55,266 nucleotides of DNA from Fastidiosipila sp963510375 (GCA_963510375.1 CAUPES010000010.1:1-55266); one strand, 5' to 3'; counted from the first letter of the stretch, positions 7,739 to 16,519 are shown. Translations and numbers: made by a program. Notes: generated by a model from the letters alone, not told the origin.

Positions 7739-10681
7739 ATGTCAGAAGAATCAAAAGATGTTAAATACTCTGTAGAGAATCCTTATGTTGGATCTGTTCA
7801 AAGTGTGTTGGGTGTGCAAAACGTTGATCCTAACCACGGTTTGGAAAATGATGAAGTTCATAAACGTTTAGGTGAGTATGGATATAACAAGCTCAAAGAA
7901 GAGCAAAAAACACCTATTTGGAAAAGATTTGTAGAACAATTCAAAGATGTAATGGTTTTAGTTTTGATAGTTGCTGCAATCCTCTCTGGATTCTTAGGTG
8001 ACTGGATTGAAATGATTATTATTATCTCTGTTGTTATTATCAATGCGGTTTTAGGTGTTATCCAAGAGGGTAAAGCAGCAGATGCTGTTGCAGCTCTTCA
8101 AGATATGAGCTCACCTACAGCTAGAGTTTTGAGAAATGGTAAACAAGAGATTGTTAAATCCCAAGAGATTGTTCCGGGCGATATTATTATTCTAGAAGCC
8201 GGTGATATTGTTCCTGCTGATGCAAGATTAATTGAATCATCTAATATGAAAGCCGATGAATCAGCTTTGACCGGTGAATCAGTAGCAGTTGACAAAGATG
8301 CTGAATTTACTACAGATGAGCAAGTTGGTATTGGTGATAGAGTCAACATGGTATTTAGCTCCACAGCTATTACTTACGGTAGAGGTAAGGCTATTGTTAC
8401 TAGTGCTGGTCAAAATACCGAAATGGGTAAAATTGCAGAACGTTTGTCCAACATTGAAGATGATGAAACACCATTACAAAAGAACCTAAATCAATTGGGT
8501 AAATATTTAGCAGCTATCGTTCTTGGTGTTATTTTAATCACTTTCGTTGTGGGAATTATGAAAAATGGTGCCATCCTAGATATGTTAATGGCAGCAGTTG
8601 CCCTTGGTGTTGCAGCAATTCCAGAAGGTTTGTCAGCTGTTGTTACAATCGTCTTGGCTATAGGTATGAATAGAATGGCAGAGCAAAACGCTATTGTTAA
8701 GAAACTTCTAGCTGTTGAGACTTTAGGTTCCGTTAACTATATTTGTTCAGATAAGACAGGTACTTTGACCAAGAATGAAATGACTGTAACTAAACTTTAT
8801 ACAGATAAACAAGTATTTGAAGTAAGTGGTAAAGGTTACGCTCCAGAAGGAGAAATTAGAAATTCCAAAGATAATTTAATTGAAACAGATCTTATCTTAG
8901 ATAGATTAATGGACATTGCAGTTTTGTGCAATGAAGCAGAGCTAAATCAAACCAGAGATAATAACTGGGAAATTATCGGAGATCCTACTGAGGCAGCTAT
9001 GCTATCTGTAGCAGGTAAATATGGTAAAACAAGAAAAGAAACTAGCAAAAACTATACACGTTTAGGTGACTTGCCATTTGATTCAGCACGTAAAATGATG
9101 TCAGTTTTCTATGATGGTTTTGCTGAAGGTAAGTTATCGTTGACCAAAGGTGCTCCTGATGTAGTCATTAATTTATGTACAAAAGAACTTACCTCAGAAG
9201 GTGTTGTTGAATTAACAGATGCTAGAAAACAAGAAATCTTAGAGCAAAACTCAGAATTCGCTCAAAATGCTTTGCGAGTTTTATCATTTGCATATAGTGA
9301 ACATAATGATGGCGACTTCTCTGATGCAGAAAAAGATTTAATATTTGTTGGTTTCATGGGTATGATTGACCCAGCTAGACCTGAAGCGAAGAAATCAATT
9401 GCAGTTGCTCATGATGCTGGTATCAAAGTAGTTATGATCACTGGTGACCACAAGGATACAGCAGTAGCTATTGCTAAAGATCTGGATTTATTGGAAGAAG
9501 GATCAAATGTTTTGACTGGTGCTGAGATTGAGGCAATGAGCGATGAAGAGCTTCTCTCAGTTGTTGGAAATACTGTAGTATACGCAAGAGTTTCTCCAGA
9601 GCACAAAGTTAGAATTGTTGAAGCCTTAAAAGAAGAAGGCAATATTGTTTCAATGACCGGTGACGGTGTTAACGATGCTCCAGCTCTTAAGAAGGCAGAC
9701 ATCGGTGTCGCAATGGGAATTACAGGTACTGAAGTTTCTAAAAGTGCAGCTGATATGATCTTGACTGATGATAACTTCTCAACAATTGTTGATGCAGTTG
9801 AATCAGGTAGAGTCATCTATAGTAACATTAGAAAATTTGTTGGTTTCTTATTATCATGTAATATTGGTGAAGTTTTAGTAATCTTCATTTCAATGTTGGT
9901 ATTTGGTCCGGACATGCTACCACTCTTGCCAATTCAATTATTATGGTTGAACTTAATCACTGACTCATTCCCAGCTTTGGCATTGGGACAAGAACAAGCA
10001 GAGCCAGATATTATGGATCAAGACCCTAGAGGTAAGAATGCCAAGATCTTAAATGCTGATATGATTGGCTCAATTTGTGTACAGGCAGTCGCGATATTCT
10101 TGGCTGTTTTCACAGCGTTTATGGTTGGCTTAAATAATTATGGTATCCGCATGGTTGACAAACAAGGTGATCCTATACATGAAACTGTATTCATGTATTC
10201 TGATGAAAGTATTTTCTCGAGAGATGTAGTCCAAGCTGAACTTATTGATCGAGAATTGAAACCAATGAAATCTGGCTTGAAATATGAATACAATAATGGA
10301 TATTTCGACAAAGATGGTAAGCAAGTAAACTTCCAAGCTGATAATGGTGCCTTGACTTTTGCGTTCTTAACGTTGATCTTAGCGGAGTTGTTCAGAGCAT
10401 ATAGTAATAGATCTGAGCACTATAGTGTATTTAGACTAGGTGTATTTAGTAATAAATACTTAAACAAAGCAATTTTACTTTCAGTTGCTCTAACATTATT
10501 GGTTGTATATATTCCAGGTGTCAACACAGTATTTGGTACATTAGCAATAAACTTTATGGATTGGTTGATAATTCTAGGTTTAGCATTCATACCATTTATT
10601 ATTGGAGAGTTCTACAAGTGGGTATTCCATCATGAGACTCGTGAGCAAAAAGAAGCAAGAATTGCTGCAGGTAAAGCTTAG
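7739..10681 (+). CDS. P-type cation ATPase (P2A, Ca2+/Mn2+ type)
   Basis: A 980-residue cation-pumping ATPase of the SERCA/PMR1-like P2A group. It has an N-terminal cation-ATPase domain, TGES in the actuator domain (about residue 178), PEGL in M4, the phosphorylated Asp in DKTGTLT (Asp338), a KGAP nucleotide-domain motif, MTGDGVNDAP in the hinge, and a C-terminal helix block containing NLITDSFPA in M6. The start has AGGAG 6 nt upstream. Annotation by similarity would say calcium ATPase, but the yybP-ykoY riboswitch in its leader argues that it exports Mn2+, as known for YoaB of Lactococcus. The protein is about 80-100 residues longer than usual because of an extracellular insertion of about 70 residues between M7 and M8 (about residues 800-870). 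Confidence 0.92.
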   Translation: MSEESKDVKYSVENPYVGSVQSVLGVQNVDPNHGLENDEVHKRLGEYGYNKLKEEQKTPIWKRFVEQFKDVMVLVLIVAAILSGFLGDWIEMIIIISVVIINAVLGVIQEGKAADAVAALQDMSSPTARVLRNGKQEIVKSQEIVPGDIIILEAGDIVPADARLIESSNMKADESALTGESVAVDKDAEFTTDEQVGIGDRVNMVFSSTAITYGRGKAIVTSAGQNTEMGKIAERLSNIEDDETPLQKNLNQLGKYLAAIVLGVILITFVVGIMKNGAILDMLMAAVALGVAAIPEGLSAVVTIVLAIGMNRMAEQNAIVKKLLAVETLGSVNYICSDKTGTLTKNEMTVTKLYTDKQVFEVSGKGYAPEGEIRNSKDNLIETDLILDRLMDIAVLCNEAELNQTRDNNWEIIGDPTEAAMLSVAGKYGKTRKETSKNYTRLGDLPFDSARKMMSVFYDGFAEGKLSLTKGAPDVVINLCTKELTSEGVVELTDARKQEILEQNSEFAQNALRVLSFAYSEHNDGDFSDAEKDLIFVGFMGMIDPARPEAKKSIAVAHDAGIKVVMITGDHKDTAVAIAKDLDLLEEGSNVLTGAEIEAMSDEELLSVVGNTVVYARVSPEHKVRIVEALKEEGNIVSMTGDGVNDAPALKKADIGVAMGITGTEVSKSAADMILTDDNFSTIVDAVESGRVIYSNIRKFVGFLLSCNIGEVLVIFISMLVFGPDMLPLLPIQLLWLNLITDSFPALALGQEQAEPDIMDQDPRGKNAKILNADMIGSICVQAVAIFLAVFTAFMVGLNNYGIRMVDKQGDPIHETVFMYSDESIFSRDVVQAELIDRELKPMKSGLKYEYNNGYFDKDGKQVNFQADNGALTFAFLTLILAELFRAYSNRSEHYSVFRLGVFSNKYLNKAILLSVALTLLVVYIPGVNTVFGTLAINFMDWLIILGLAFIPFIIGEFYKWVFHHETREQKEARIAAGKA

Positions 10682-10700
10682 AAAAAATATTTAATAGACA

Positions 10701-10753
10701 AAAGCCAAGCTTATTGCAAAGATAAAAATCTTGTGATAAGCTTGTAAGGCTTT
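10701..10753 (+). repeat. hairpin between the P-type ATPase gene and secG
   Basis: AAGCC followed by AAGCTTAT (10702-10714) pairs with ATAAGCTT and GGCTT (10736-10752). There is no good T-run (TTTAATAAAA follows), so it may be a weak terminator or an mRNA processing or stability element. The secG ribosome binding site lies about 20 nt downstream. Confidence 0.45.
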
Positions 10754-10783
10754 AATAAAAGCGCTTATCGAAGGAGAAAAATC

Positions 10784-11023
10784 ATGGATGTAATGATAAC
10801 AATTTTAGCGGTTGTAATTATTTTAATAGCTTTAGGAACAATCTACTTGGTATTGCAACAAGATGAGAATGATCAAGGTTTAGGATCATTAAGTGGTAAT
10901 ACTGAATCTTTCTATAGTTCAAACAAGGGAAGAACCAAAGATGTTTTCCTTAATCGCTTAACTAAGATCTTAATTACTGCATTTATTGTTTTAAATGTTG
11001 TTGTTAATTTAATGATTGGTTAA
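10784..11023 (+). CDS. secG: preprotein translocase subunit SecG
   Basis: A 79-residue membrane protein with the SecG layout: an N-terminal helix (about 4-24), a cytoplasmic loop containing LVLQQDENDQGLGSLSG (the conserved Q..D..G.GS..G segment), an FLNRLTK motif, and a second helix (about 60-78). SecG joins SecYE to form the protein-conducting channel and improves translocation driven by SecA. AAGGAG lies 7 nt upstream of the ATG. The gene follows the P-type ATPase by about 100 nt and ends at a strong bidirectional terminator, so it may be transcribed from its own promoter or by read-through. The length is normal for the family. Confidence 0.93.
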   Translation: MDVMITILAVVIILIALGTIYLVLQQDENDQGLGSLSGNTESFYSSNKGRTKDVFLNRLTKILITAFIVLNVVVNLMIG

Positions 11024-11042
11024 ATTTTAATTTTTGAAAACG

Positions 11043-11083
11043 AAAATAGTCCCATGAGTTTTTTCTCATGGGACTATTTTTAT
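11043..11083. terminator. bidirectional terminator between secG and the CofE-like gene
   Basis: A perfect 16-bp stem, AAAATAGTCCCATGAG (11043-11058) and its complement (11065-11080), with a TTTTTT loop. T-rich on the 3' side and A-rich on the 5' side, it can serve both convergent genes. Confidence 0.9.
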
Positions 11084-11135
11084 GCTTAAAATAATGTAAT
11101 TTTAAAAAATTAAATTTGATGTTTACTATATATTA

Positions 11136-12335
11136 TTACTCTGTGGCAATATCATCAAAGTAGCCTTGAATCCAAACTACTGGAGTACCTTTATCACCGG
11201 AGCCAGAAGTAAGATCTGCTAAAGAACCGACTAAGTCGGCAATTTTTCTTGGAGTTGTACCTTCAGATAACATCTGAGTTTTGCCTATTGCTTCAGAATC
11301 TTTGTGCTTAATATAATCTAGCACTGCTTCGTTTAATTCTTCGCCTCTAAGGTCAGAGAAGTTGTTATCTGCAATGTATTTCAATTTAACTTCTTCAGGT
11401 TCTCCTGATAGACCAGACGTGTAGGCTGGAGAAACAACTGGATCAGCTAATTCCCAAATTCTACTGCTTGGATCTCTGAAAGCGCCATCACCATAAATCA
11501 TTACTTCGATATTTTTGCCACTAGCTTCAGATAATCTTTGACTTATTTGATCAACAATTTCTTGGCAATCATTAGGGAACAGTTTAACTACTTCTTCAGT
11601 AGCTTTATTAGCTCCCAACATACCGTACTCTTTATTGTAGCCACTGTCATTAATTGGTTCACTTAATATAGAATCAATATTATATAAAACTTTGGCACCA
11701 GCTTTTTCTAATCTCTTAAGGTTATCTTTTCTTGAGTGAATATCACATGTCAAAATATTATCAGTATAATCTAATAATGTTTCTGGATGATTAGAGAAAA
11801 TAATCTCCACTTCACAACCTTCAGATTCAATTATCTCTTTGTAAAACTGAATGTAGTCAACGCCGGTGTAAGGGTGAGAACTTTTACCAAAATTGTCATA
11901 AAATTCTTGTTCGCTTAAGACCGAAGTGAATGGGTTAATGCCACTTTGTTCAACAATTTCACTTGAAATTAATTGATTTCCTACTTCATCAGCAGGGTAA
12001 GAGAGCTGTAAATATATCTTTTTTGCTGCTCTAGCTATACCACGTAAATTAATGGAAAATCTATTTCTACTTAATATAGGAAAGAGTAGTCCAAGTTCAC
12101 CCTCAGGGTATTTAAGTTTAACATCTGCAGCGATATCATCTATACTTGCGTAATTGCCTTGCGATCTGGCTACTACAGCTTCTGTAATAGCAATAATATC
12201 TCTATTTTTAAGTTTTATATTCTCAGCTTTTGAAGCTTCTAGAATTGAACTTACTACAATATCTACAATATCATCACCTTCTGCGATGATTGGTGTACGA
12301 ATTCCTCTTGACACCGTTCCGACAAATCTATTCAT
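11136..12335 (-). CDS. CofE-like protein (F420-0:gamma-glutamyl ligase family)
   Basis: This 399-residue soluble protein resembles the coenzyme F420-0:L-glutamate ligase family (CofE, PF01996). It has the N-terminal GIRTPIIAEGDDIVDIV segment, ITEAVVARSQG, an internal MIYGDGAFRDPSSRIWELADPVV segment matching the family's metal-binding region, and a C-terminal GSGDKGTPVVWIQGY. CofE itself is about 250 residues; this version has roughly 150 extra, mostly in the middle. AGGAGG sits 4 nt from the ATG. Most Clostridia lack F420, and no F420 genes are visible here, so the real substrate is probably something else. Family membership is fairly clear; the reaction (an amino-acid ligation using GTP in true CofE) is only inferred. 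It is a single gene, convergent with secG. Confidence 0.8.
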   Translation of the reverse strand: MNRFVGTVSRGIRTPIIAEGDDIVDIVVSSILEASKAENIKLKNRDIIAITEAVVARSQGNYASIDDIAADVKLKYPEGELGLLFPILSRNRFSINLRGIARAAKKIYLQLSYPADEVGNQLISSEIVEQSGINPFTSVLSEQEFYDNFGKSSHPYTGVDYIQFYKEIIESEGCEVEIIFSNHPETLLDYTDNILTCDIHSRKDNLKRLEKAGAKVLYNIDSILSEPINDSGYNKEYGMLGANKATEEVVKLFPNDCQEIVDQISQRLSEASGKNIEVMIYGDGAFRDPSSRIWELADPVVSPAYTSGLSGEPEEVKLKYIADNNFSDLRGEELNEAVLDYIKHKDSEAIGKTQMLSEGTTPRKIADLVGSLADLTSGSGDKGTPVVWIQGYFDDIATE

Positions 12336-12728
12336 AATGCCTCCTAAAATATGGATTACGACGGTATTTTACACTTTTTTTTAGCTGAAATAAAGATAAT
12401 AATATTTAAATGCGAACTAATAAGCTGGCTGCTTAAATGAATGTACGTGATTAAATGAACTTTATGTATAAGTATTAAAAATAAAGTGAAAAATTGTTGG
12501 ATTAATGCATAATATACTTAATTTATACTATAAAAATACAGAAAGTTTATGCGGGAAATTATTATCAAAGTGAAATTTGAATTAAAAATTCGAGAAATGA
12601 TTAGAAAAGTGATAAAAATTTTAATTATTTGAAAATATAAAAAATAAAATATACAAAAACTGTTATTTGAATTGTCAATATTAGCTAAATAATCTTAAAT
12701 GTAACTAGTTATGAATAGGGGTATAGTT
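12336..12728. other. long AT-rich intergenic region, no gene seen
   Basis: Apart from the ribosome binding site and probable promoter of the CofE-like gene near its right-hand end (a weak -10 TAAAAT on the minus strand at 12366-12371), I find no open frame with a ribosome binding site and no convincing RNA structure here. Confidence 0.5.
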
Positions 12729-12769
12729 TAAAAAAAAGCATTGTTTCCTGACAAATGCTTCGCTTTTTA
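12729..12769 (+). terminator. orphan terminator-like hairpin upstream of oppA
   Basis: AAGCATTGT (12737-12745) can pair with ACAAATGCTT (12751-12760), with one bulged A, preceded by eight A and followed by CGCTTTTTAT. It lies upstream of the oppA promoter and there is no plus-strand gene before it. Confidence 0.45.
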
Positions 12770-12808
12770 TGAATTTTTGCCTTAAAACCTTTTTTTTTGT
12801 TAAAAGTC

Positions 12809-12820
12809 TGATATTATACT
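12809..12820 (+). promoter_or_regulatory. extended -10 promoter of oppA
   Basis: TG (12809-12810), A, TATTAT (12812-12817), overlapping TATACT (12815-12820), lies behind a T-tract. No good -35 is seen. A start near 12825 would give a leader of about 65 nt. Confidence 0.45.
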
Positions 12821-12831
12821 AGAAATAAGTT

Positions 12832-12877
12832 ATCGCAATTTATAAATATGCGATTGTATACAGAGTAATCTGTGTAC
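12832..12877 (+). promoter_or_regulatory. two tandem leader hairpins before the oppA ribosome binding site
   Basis: ATCGCA (12832-12837) pairs with TGCGAT (12849-12854). GTATACAGA (12856-12864), with a GTAA loop (GNRA type), pairs with TCTGTGTAC (12869-12877). The second stem abuts GGAAGGAGG (12878-12886), the ribosome binding site. This is likely an mRNA-stabilising or translational control element. Confidence 0.5.
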
Positions 12878-12891
12878 GGAAGGAGGAAAAA

Positions 12892-15327
12892 ATGCGCAAG
12901 TTTCTAAAAGCAAGTGCAGCAGCTTTAGCTTTAGTTTTATTACTTGGTGCCTGTAACAAAGCAGGAAATCAAGGTGGAACTGATGGAAGTAAAGGGGCAA
13001 ACAAAGATCCAAACGCTGTATATACGTATAACGATTATACAAAAGCTACACCTAACACAATGAATCCACACACTCAGGAGCAAAATATGGATAGTTATCT
13101 TGATAGTTATCTACAAACTCCTTTGGTAGATGCTATACCAGATGGTGAAGGTGGATATAAGTGGGAATATATGGGTGCAACAAGTATCGAAGATGTCACC
13201 AAAGATTTTGCTGATAAAGAAAAATGGGGAATTCCTGCTGAAGCAGATAAAGGTTTAGTATGGAAGATTACTTTAAGAAATGACCAAAAATGGTCTGACG
13301 GTACTCCAATTGATGCAAATTCTCATGTCTACAGTATGGGACAACTTCTAAACCCTGAAATGAAGAATAGACGTGCTAATACATATTTCTCAGGAACTCT
13401 AGCAATTAGAGGAGCTGAGGCTTACTATACATATGATAAAAATTACAAGGGTAAAGCAAAATACTCAAACTGGTCAGCTGAAACACCAGAGAATACAAAA
13501 TTGTTCTTTAGCGTAGATAAAGTTAAAGAAGCATTCGTACCAGATAATGGCTTCTTTGGTGCAGATTTTGCAACTGTCTACGAAAAATATGGTGCTGAAG
13601 TATTCACAGTAGACGGAGTAGACGTTTACAAGAAATATCAAGGCAAAGGTCTAGTTGAAGTAACAGCTGAAGTACAAAAAGATCTAGAAGGTTTAGCAAC
13701 TAACTTTGAAAACCCTGCAGAAAACTGGAAAGAATTTACATGTTTCGAAAATGGTACTTATGAAGAGGTAACCTTTGATTCAGTAGGTTTCTACAAAGGT
13801 GCTAATGATCTTGAACTATACTACGTTCTACAACAACCTGTATCGCAATTTATTTTCTTCGCAAATGCGAGAGGTTCATGGCTAGTAAAAGAAGATCTAT
13901 ATGAAGCTGGTAAAAATCAAAAAGAAGGTCTTTTAGCTACAAATTATGCAACAGATCTGAAGACAGCTTATTCATACGGTCCATATAAACTTGTTTCTTT
14001 CGAGAAAAATAGACAAATGAAACTTGAAAGAAATGATAATTGGTATGGTTACAAACTAGATACTGACCAATTCAAAAACCAATTCGTAGCTGACAAGGTT
14101 AATATTGAAATAATTGAAGACCCTAATACAGCGCTACAATTATTTAATAAAGGTCAATTAGATAACGTTAACTTGGAAGCAGACCAATGGCAAAGATACA
14201 AGATGAGTGAGTACATGCACTCAAATGAAGAGTCATATACATACCGCTTCATCTTTGGAACAAGCCCTGAAACATTGGAGCAATTGGAAGCTAACGCAAG
14301 TGATGGTTCAAACAAGAGAGTGTTACAATACACAGACTTTAGAAGAGCTATCTCACTAAGCTTAGATAGAAATAAAATTACTGCAGAATCAACAGCAGGT
14401 AATGTCCCAGCATACTACTTGTTAAATAATAACTACTACTACGATATTGAGAATGATCCACACTCTGTATACCGTAAGAGTGAACCTGCAATGAAAGCAA
14501 TTGTTGACCTCTATGGTGTAGAATATGGTGAAGGCAAGACATACGCAAAAGTAGAGGATGCATATAAGGCTTTATCTGGTTATGATGTTGAATCAGCTAA
14601 GAAATTATTCCAAGCAGCATATGACAAGGCTATTGCTGATGGAAACTATAAAGAAGGTCAACCAGTAAATATCAATATAATGATTGGTGCTACATCTTCA
14701 TTAACAGCACAAGATACAAGACAGCAAGACATAATTAATGAATTACTACAACAGGCAACTGAAGGTACAGGCTTTGCTGGTAAAGTTAAAGTTAAATACC
14801 TAACAGGTTCAAACAGTAGATATACTGATGTAGTTAATGGTAAAGTTGAAGCTATCCGTGGTGCATGGGGTGGTGCTGCATTCTATCCATTCTCAACAAT
14901 CGGTGTTTATGTTAACCCAGCTTCAGTTGGTGGTTTGAATAAGATTCACGAATCTAATGGTTGGAACCCAACTGTAGAACAATTGAAATTGAAATTTGAT
15001 TTCGATGGAGATGGTAAAGAAGAGGAACAAACCAGAACACTTACTGAATGGCAATCAGCAATTCAAGGTATTGAATTCGATAAAAATGTAGACGCAAAAC
15101 TATTTATTCTTGCACAAATAGAGAAAGCTGTTCTAAATACAGTTCAAAACATACCTCTATATACATCTACATTTAATGCAATGACTTCACAAAAAGTAAG
15201 TGATTATACAGATGTATACAATCCATTCTATGGATACGGTGGATTTAGATTCCTTAAATTCAACTACTCAGATGCTGATTGGGCTAAATATGTAGAAAAA
15301 CAAGGTGGAATTCTAAACTACGAATAG
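12892..15327 (+). CDS. oppA: oligopeptide ABC transporter substrate-binding lipoprotein
   Basis: This is the extracellular solute-binding protein (SBP_bac_5 family) of the opp operon. MRKFLKASAAALALVLLLGAC is a lipoprotein signal with lipobox LGAC, so the protein is tethered outside the membrane. Family features include WKITLRNDQKWSDGTPIDA (about 125-143), SYGPYKLVSFEKNRQMKLERN and DFRRAISLSLDRNKI. At 811 residues it is well over the usual 540-600; extra segments lie around 170-290 and near the C-terminus. A DFDGDGKEEE loop at 703-712 resembles a calcium-binding D-x-D-x-DG loop. A strong AGGAGG site precedes the ATG. A terminator follows, so this gene is probably expressed above the permease genes, as is common for binding proteins. 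Peptide specificity cannot be read. Confidence 0.92.
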   Translation: MRKFLKASAAALALVLLLGACNKAGNQGGTDGSKGANKDPNAVYTYNDYTKATPNTMNPHTQEQNMDSYLDSYLQTPLVDAIPDGEGGYKWEYMGATSIEDVTKDFADKEKWGIPAEADKGLVWKITLRNDQKWSDGTPIDANSHVYSMGQLLNPEMKNRRANTYFSGTLAIRGAEAYYTYDKNYKGKAKYSNWSAETPENTKLFFSVDKVKEAFVPDNGFFGADFATVYEKYGAEVFTVDGVDVYKKYQGKGLVEVTAEVQKDLEGLATNFENPAENWKEFTCFENGTYEEVTFDSVGFYKGANDLELYYVLQQPVSQFIFFANARGSWLVKEDLYEAGKNQKEGLLATNYATDLKTAYSYGPYKLVSFEKNRQMKLERNDNWYGYKLDTDQFKNQFVADKVNIEIIEDPNTALQLFNKGQLDNVNLEADQWQRYKMSEYMHSNEESYTYRFIFGTSPETLEQLEANASDGSNKRVLQYTDFRRAISLSLDRNKITAESTAGNVPAYYLLNNNYYYDIENDPHSVYRKSEPAMKAIVDLYGVEYGEGKTYAKVEDAYKALSGYDVESAKKLFQAAYDKAIADGNYKEGQPVNINIMIGATSSLTAQDTRQQDIINELLQQATEGTGFAGKVKVKYLTGSNSRYTDVVNGKVEAIRGAWGGAAFYPFSTIGVYVNPASVGGLNKIHESNGWNPTVEQLKLKFDFDGDGKEEEQTRTLTEWQSAIQGIEFDKNVDAKLFILAQIEKAVLNTVQNIPLYTSTFNAMTSQKVSDYTDVYNPFYGYGGFRFLKFNYSDADWAKYVEKQGGILNYE

Positions 15328-15373
15328 TATTAATTTAGTAATTAACTAGGTTAAAACTTATTAAAGTCAATTA

Positions 15374-15406
15374 AATATGCTGAGAAGAAATTCTCAGCAT
15401 ATTTTT
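15374..15406 (+). terminator. terminator between oppA and oppB
   Basis: A perfect 13-bp stem AATATGCTGAGAA (15374-15386) and its complement (15391-15403), with a GAAA tetraloop, is followed by a T-run. It would limit read-through from oppA into oppBCDF. Confidence 0.88.
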
Positions 15407-15449
15407 GTAATAAATACAAAAAATAAATGAAATTTGTGTAAATTGCCGG

Positions 15450-15496
15450 TTTATATATTCTGTAAAAATAGATATAATAGTAGGAACTATTTTTAC
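15450..15496 (+). promoter_or_regulatory. promoter of oppBCDF with overlapping palindrome
   Basis: TTTATA (15450-15455), a 17-nt spacer and a consensus TATAAT (15473-15478). A perfect 10-bp inverted repeat, GTAAAAATAG (15462-15471) and CTATTTTTAC (15487-15496), brackets the -10 box and the expected start site, the usual place for a repressor operator. Further downstream TACC-TTCG-GGTA (15494-15505) and a T-rich stretch could form a leader hairpin. Confidence 0.6.
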
Positions 15497-15550
15497 CTTC
15501 GGGTATTGTATTTTTTTAATAGTTAGATTGAAATGAAAAGGAAATAATAT

Positions 15551-16519
15551 ATGAGGAACAGCACAGTTAAATATGTAGTTAAACGTGTTCTTTTAGCATT
15601 GATGACAGCATTTATAATTATGTTTATAAGTTTTGTTTTCATCAAGATGCTTGAGCCGGAAGTGCCAATGCTTGGTACTGAAGCTCAGAATGAGATGGCT
15701 AGACGTGAAGCTCTAGGATACAATAAACCAATTTTGGTACAATTTGGAATTTATTTGAGAAATATAATTACAAGTTGGGATTGGGGAACTTCATGGGAGA
15801 TTTCATATCTAACTCCTGTTACTGAAATTATTATTAAGAGACTACCTCCAACCGTAATTTTAAACGTTTATTCATCACTGTTTTCATTACCGTTAGGTAT
15901 AGTTCTTGGTGTTATTGCAGCTTTACGAAAGAATACTTGGATAGACCATACAATTTCAACAGTGGTCATGCTTTTCGTTTCTGTTCCAAGTTTCGTATAC
16001 GCATTCTTACTACAATATATTGTTGGGTTTAAATTAGGATGGTTACCTCTAATAGTTTCATCTGTTGCGGATTCAGGCGGCTGGTTTACCTGGGTAATGT
16101 TTAAATCAATGATAATGCCTATACTTTCACTTTCATTCGGTATTATAGCAGGATATGCTAGACTTACTCGTGCTGAGTTAGTTGAGAGTTTAACCTCTGA
16201 TTATATGCTACTAGCTAGAACAAAAGGTTTAAACAAAACACAAGCTACAGTGAGACACGCATTAAAGAATGCAATGGTTCCAATTTTGCCATCAATTGTT
16301 GCTAGTTTCTTAAGCGTACTTGGTGGTTCAATGATTATTGAGAAAATTTTTGCAGTTAACGGAATTGGTGGATTAATGATTAGTGCAATTAACTCACGTG
16401 ACTATGACGTGTTTGTCGCTACTACAATGTTCTATACAATTATCGGTTTATTAGCAAATATTGTCGTTGATCTAAGCTATGGTTTCTTAGATCCTAGAAT
16501 TAGAATTGGTGAGAGGTAA
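15551..16519 (+). CDS. oppB: oligopeptide ABC transporter permease OppB
   Basis: A 322-residue inner-membrane permease with the DppB/OppB layout: an N-terminal helix, an extracellular loop with LGTEAQNEMARREALGYNKP, then five helices. The cytoplasmic EAA motif that docks the ATPases is clear (ELVESLTSDYMLLARTKGL, about 220-238), followed by HALKNAMVPILP. AAGGAAA lies about 7 nt before the ATG. The length is normal. It is the first gene of the oppBCDF unit, 5 nt ahead of oppC, and heterodimerises with OppC to form the channel. It follows oppA after a terminator and its own promoter. Confidence 0.93.
   Translation: MRNSTVKYVVKRVLLALMTAFIIMFISFVFIKMLEPEVPMLGTEAQNEMARREALGYNKPILVQFGIYLRNIITSWDWGTSWEISYLTPVTEIIIKRLPPTVILNVYSSLFSLPLGIVLGVIAALRKNTWIDHTISTVVMLFVSVPSFVYAFLLQYIVGFKLGWLPLIVSSVADSGGWFTWVMFKSMIMPILSLSFGIIAGYARLTRAELVESLTSDYMLLARTKGLNKTQATVRHALKNAMVPILPSIVASFLSVLGGSMIIEKIFAVNGIGGLMISAINSRDYDVFVATTMFYTIIGLLANIVVDLSYGFLDPRIRIGER

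Noticed and set aside
9409..9816. 135-residue minus-strand frame inside the P-type ATPase gene
   Set aside because: It is a shadow of conserved hinge-domain codons, with no ribosome binding site and no recognisable protein.
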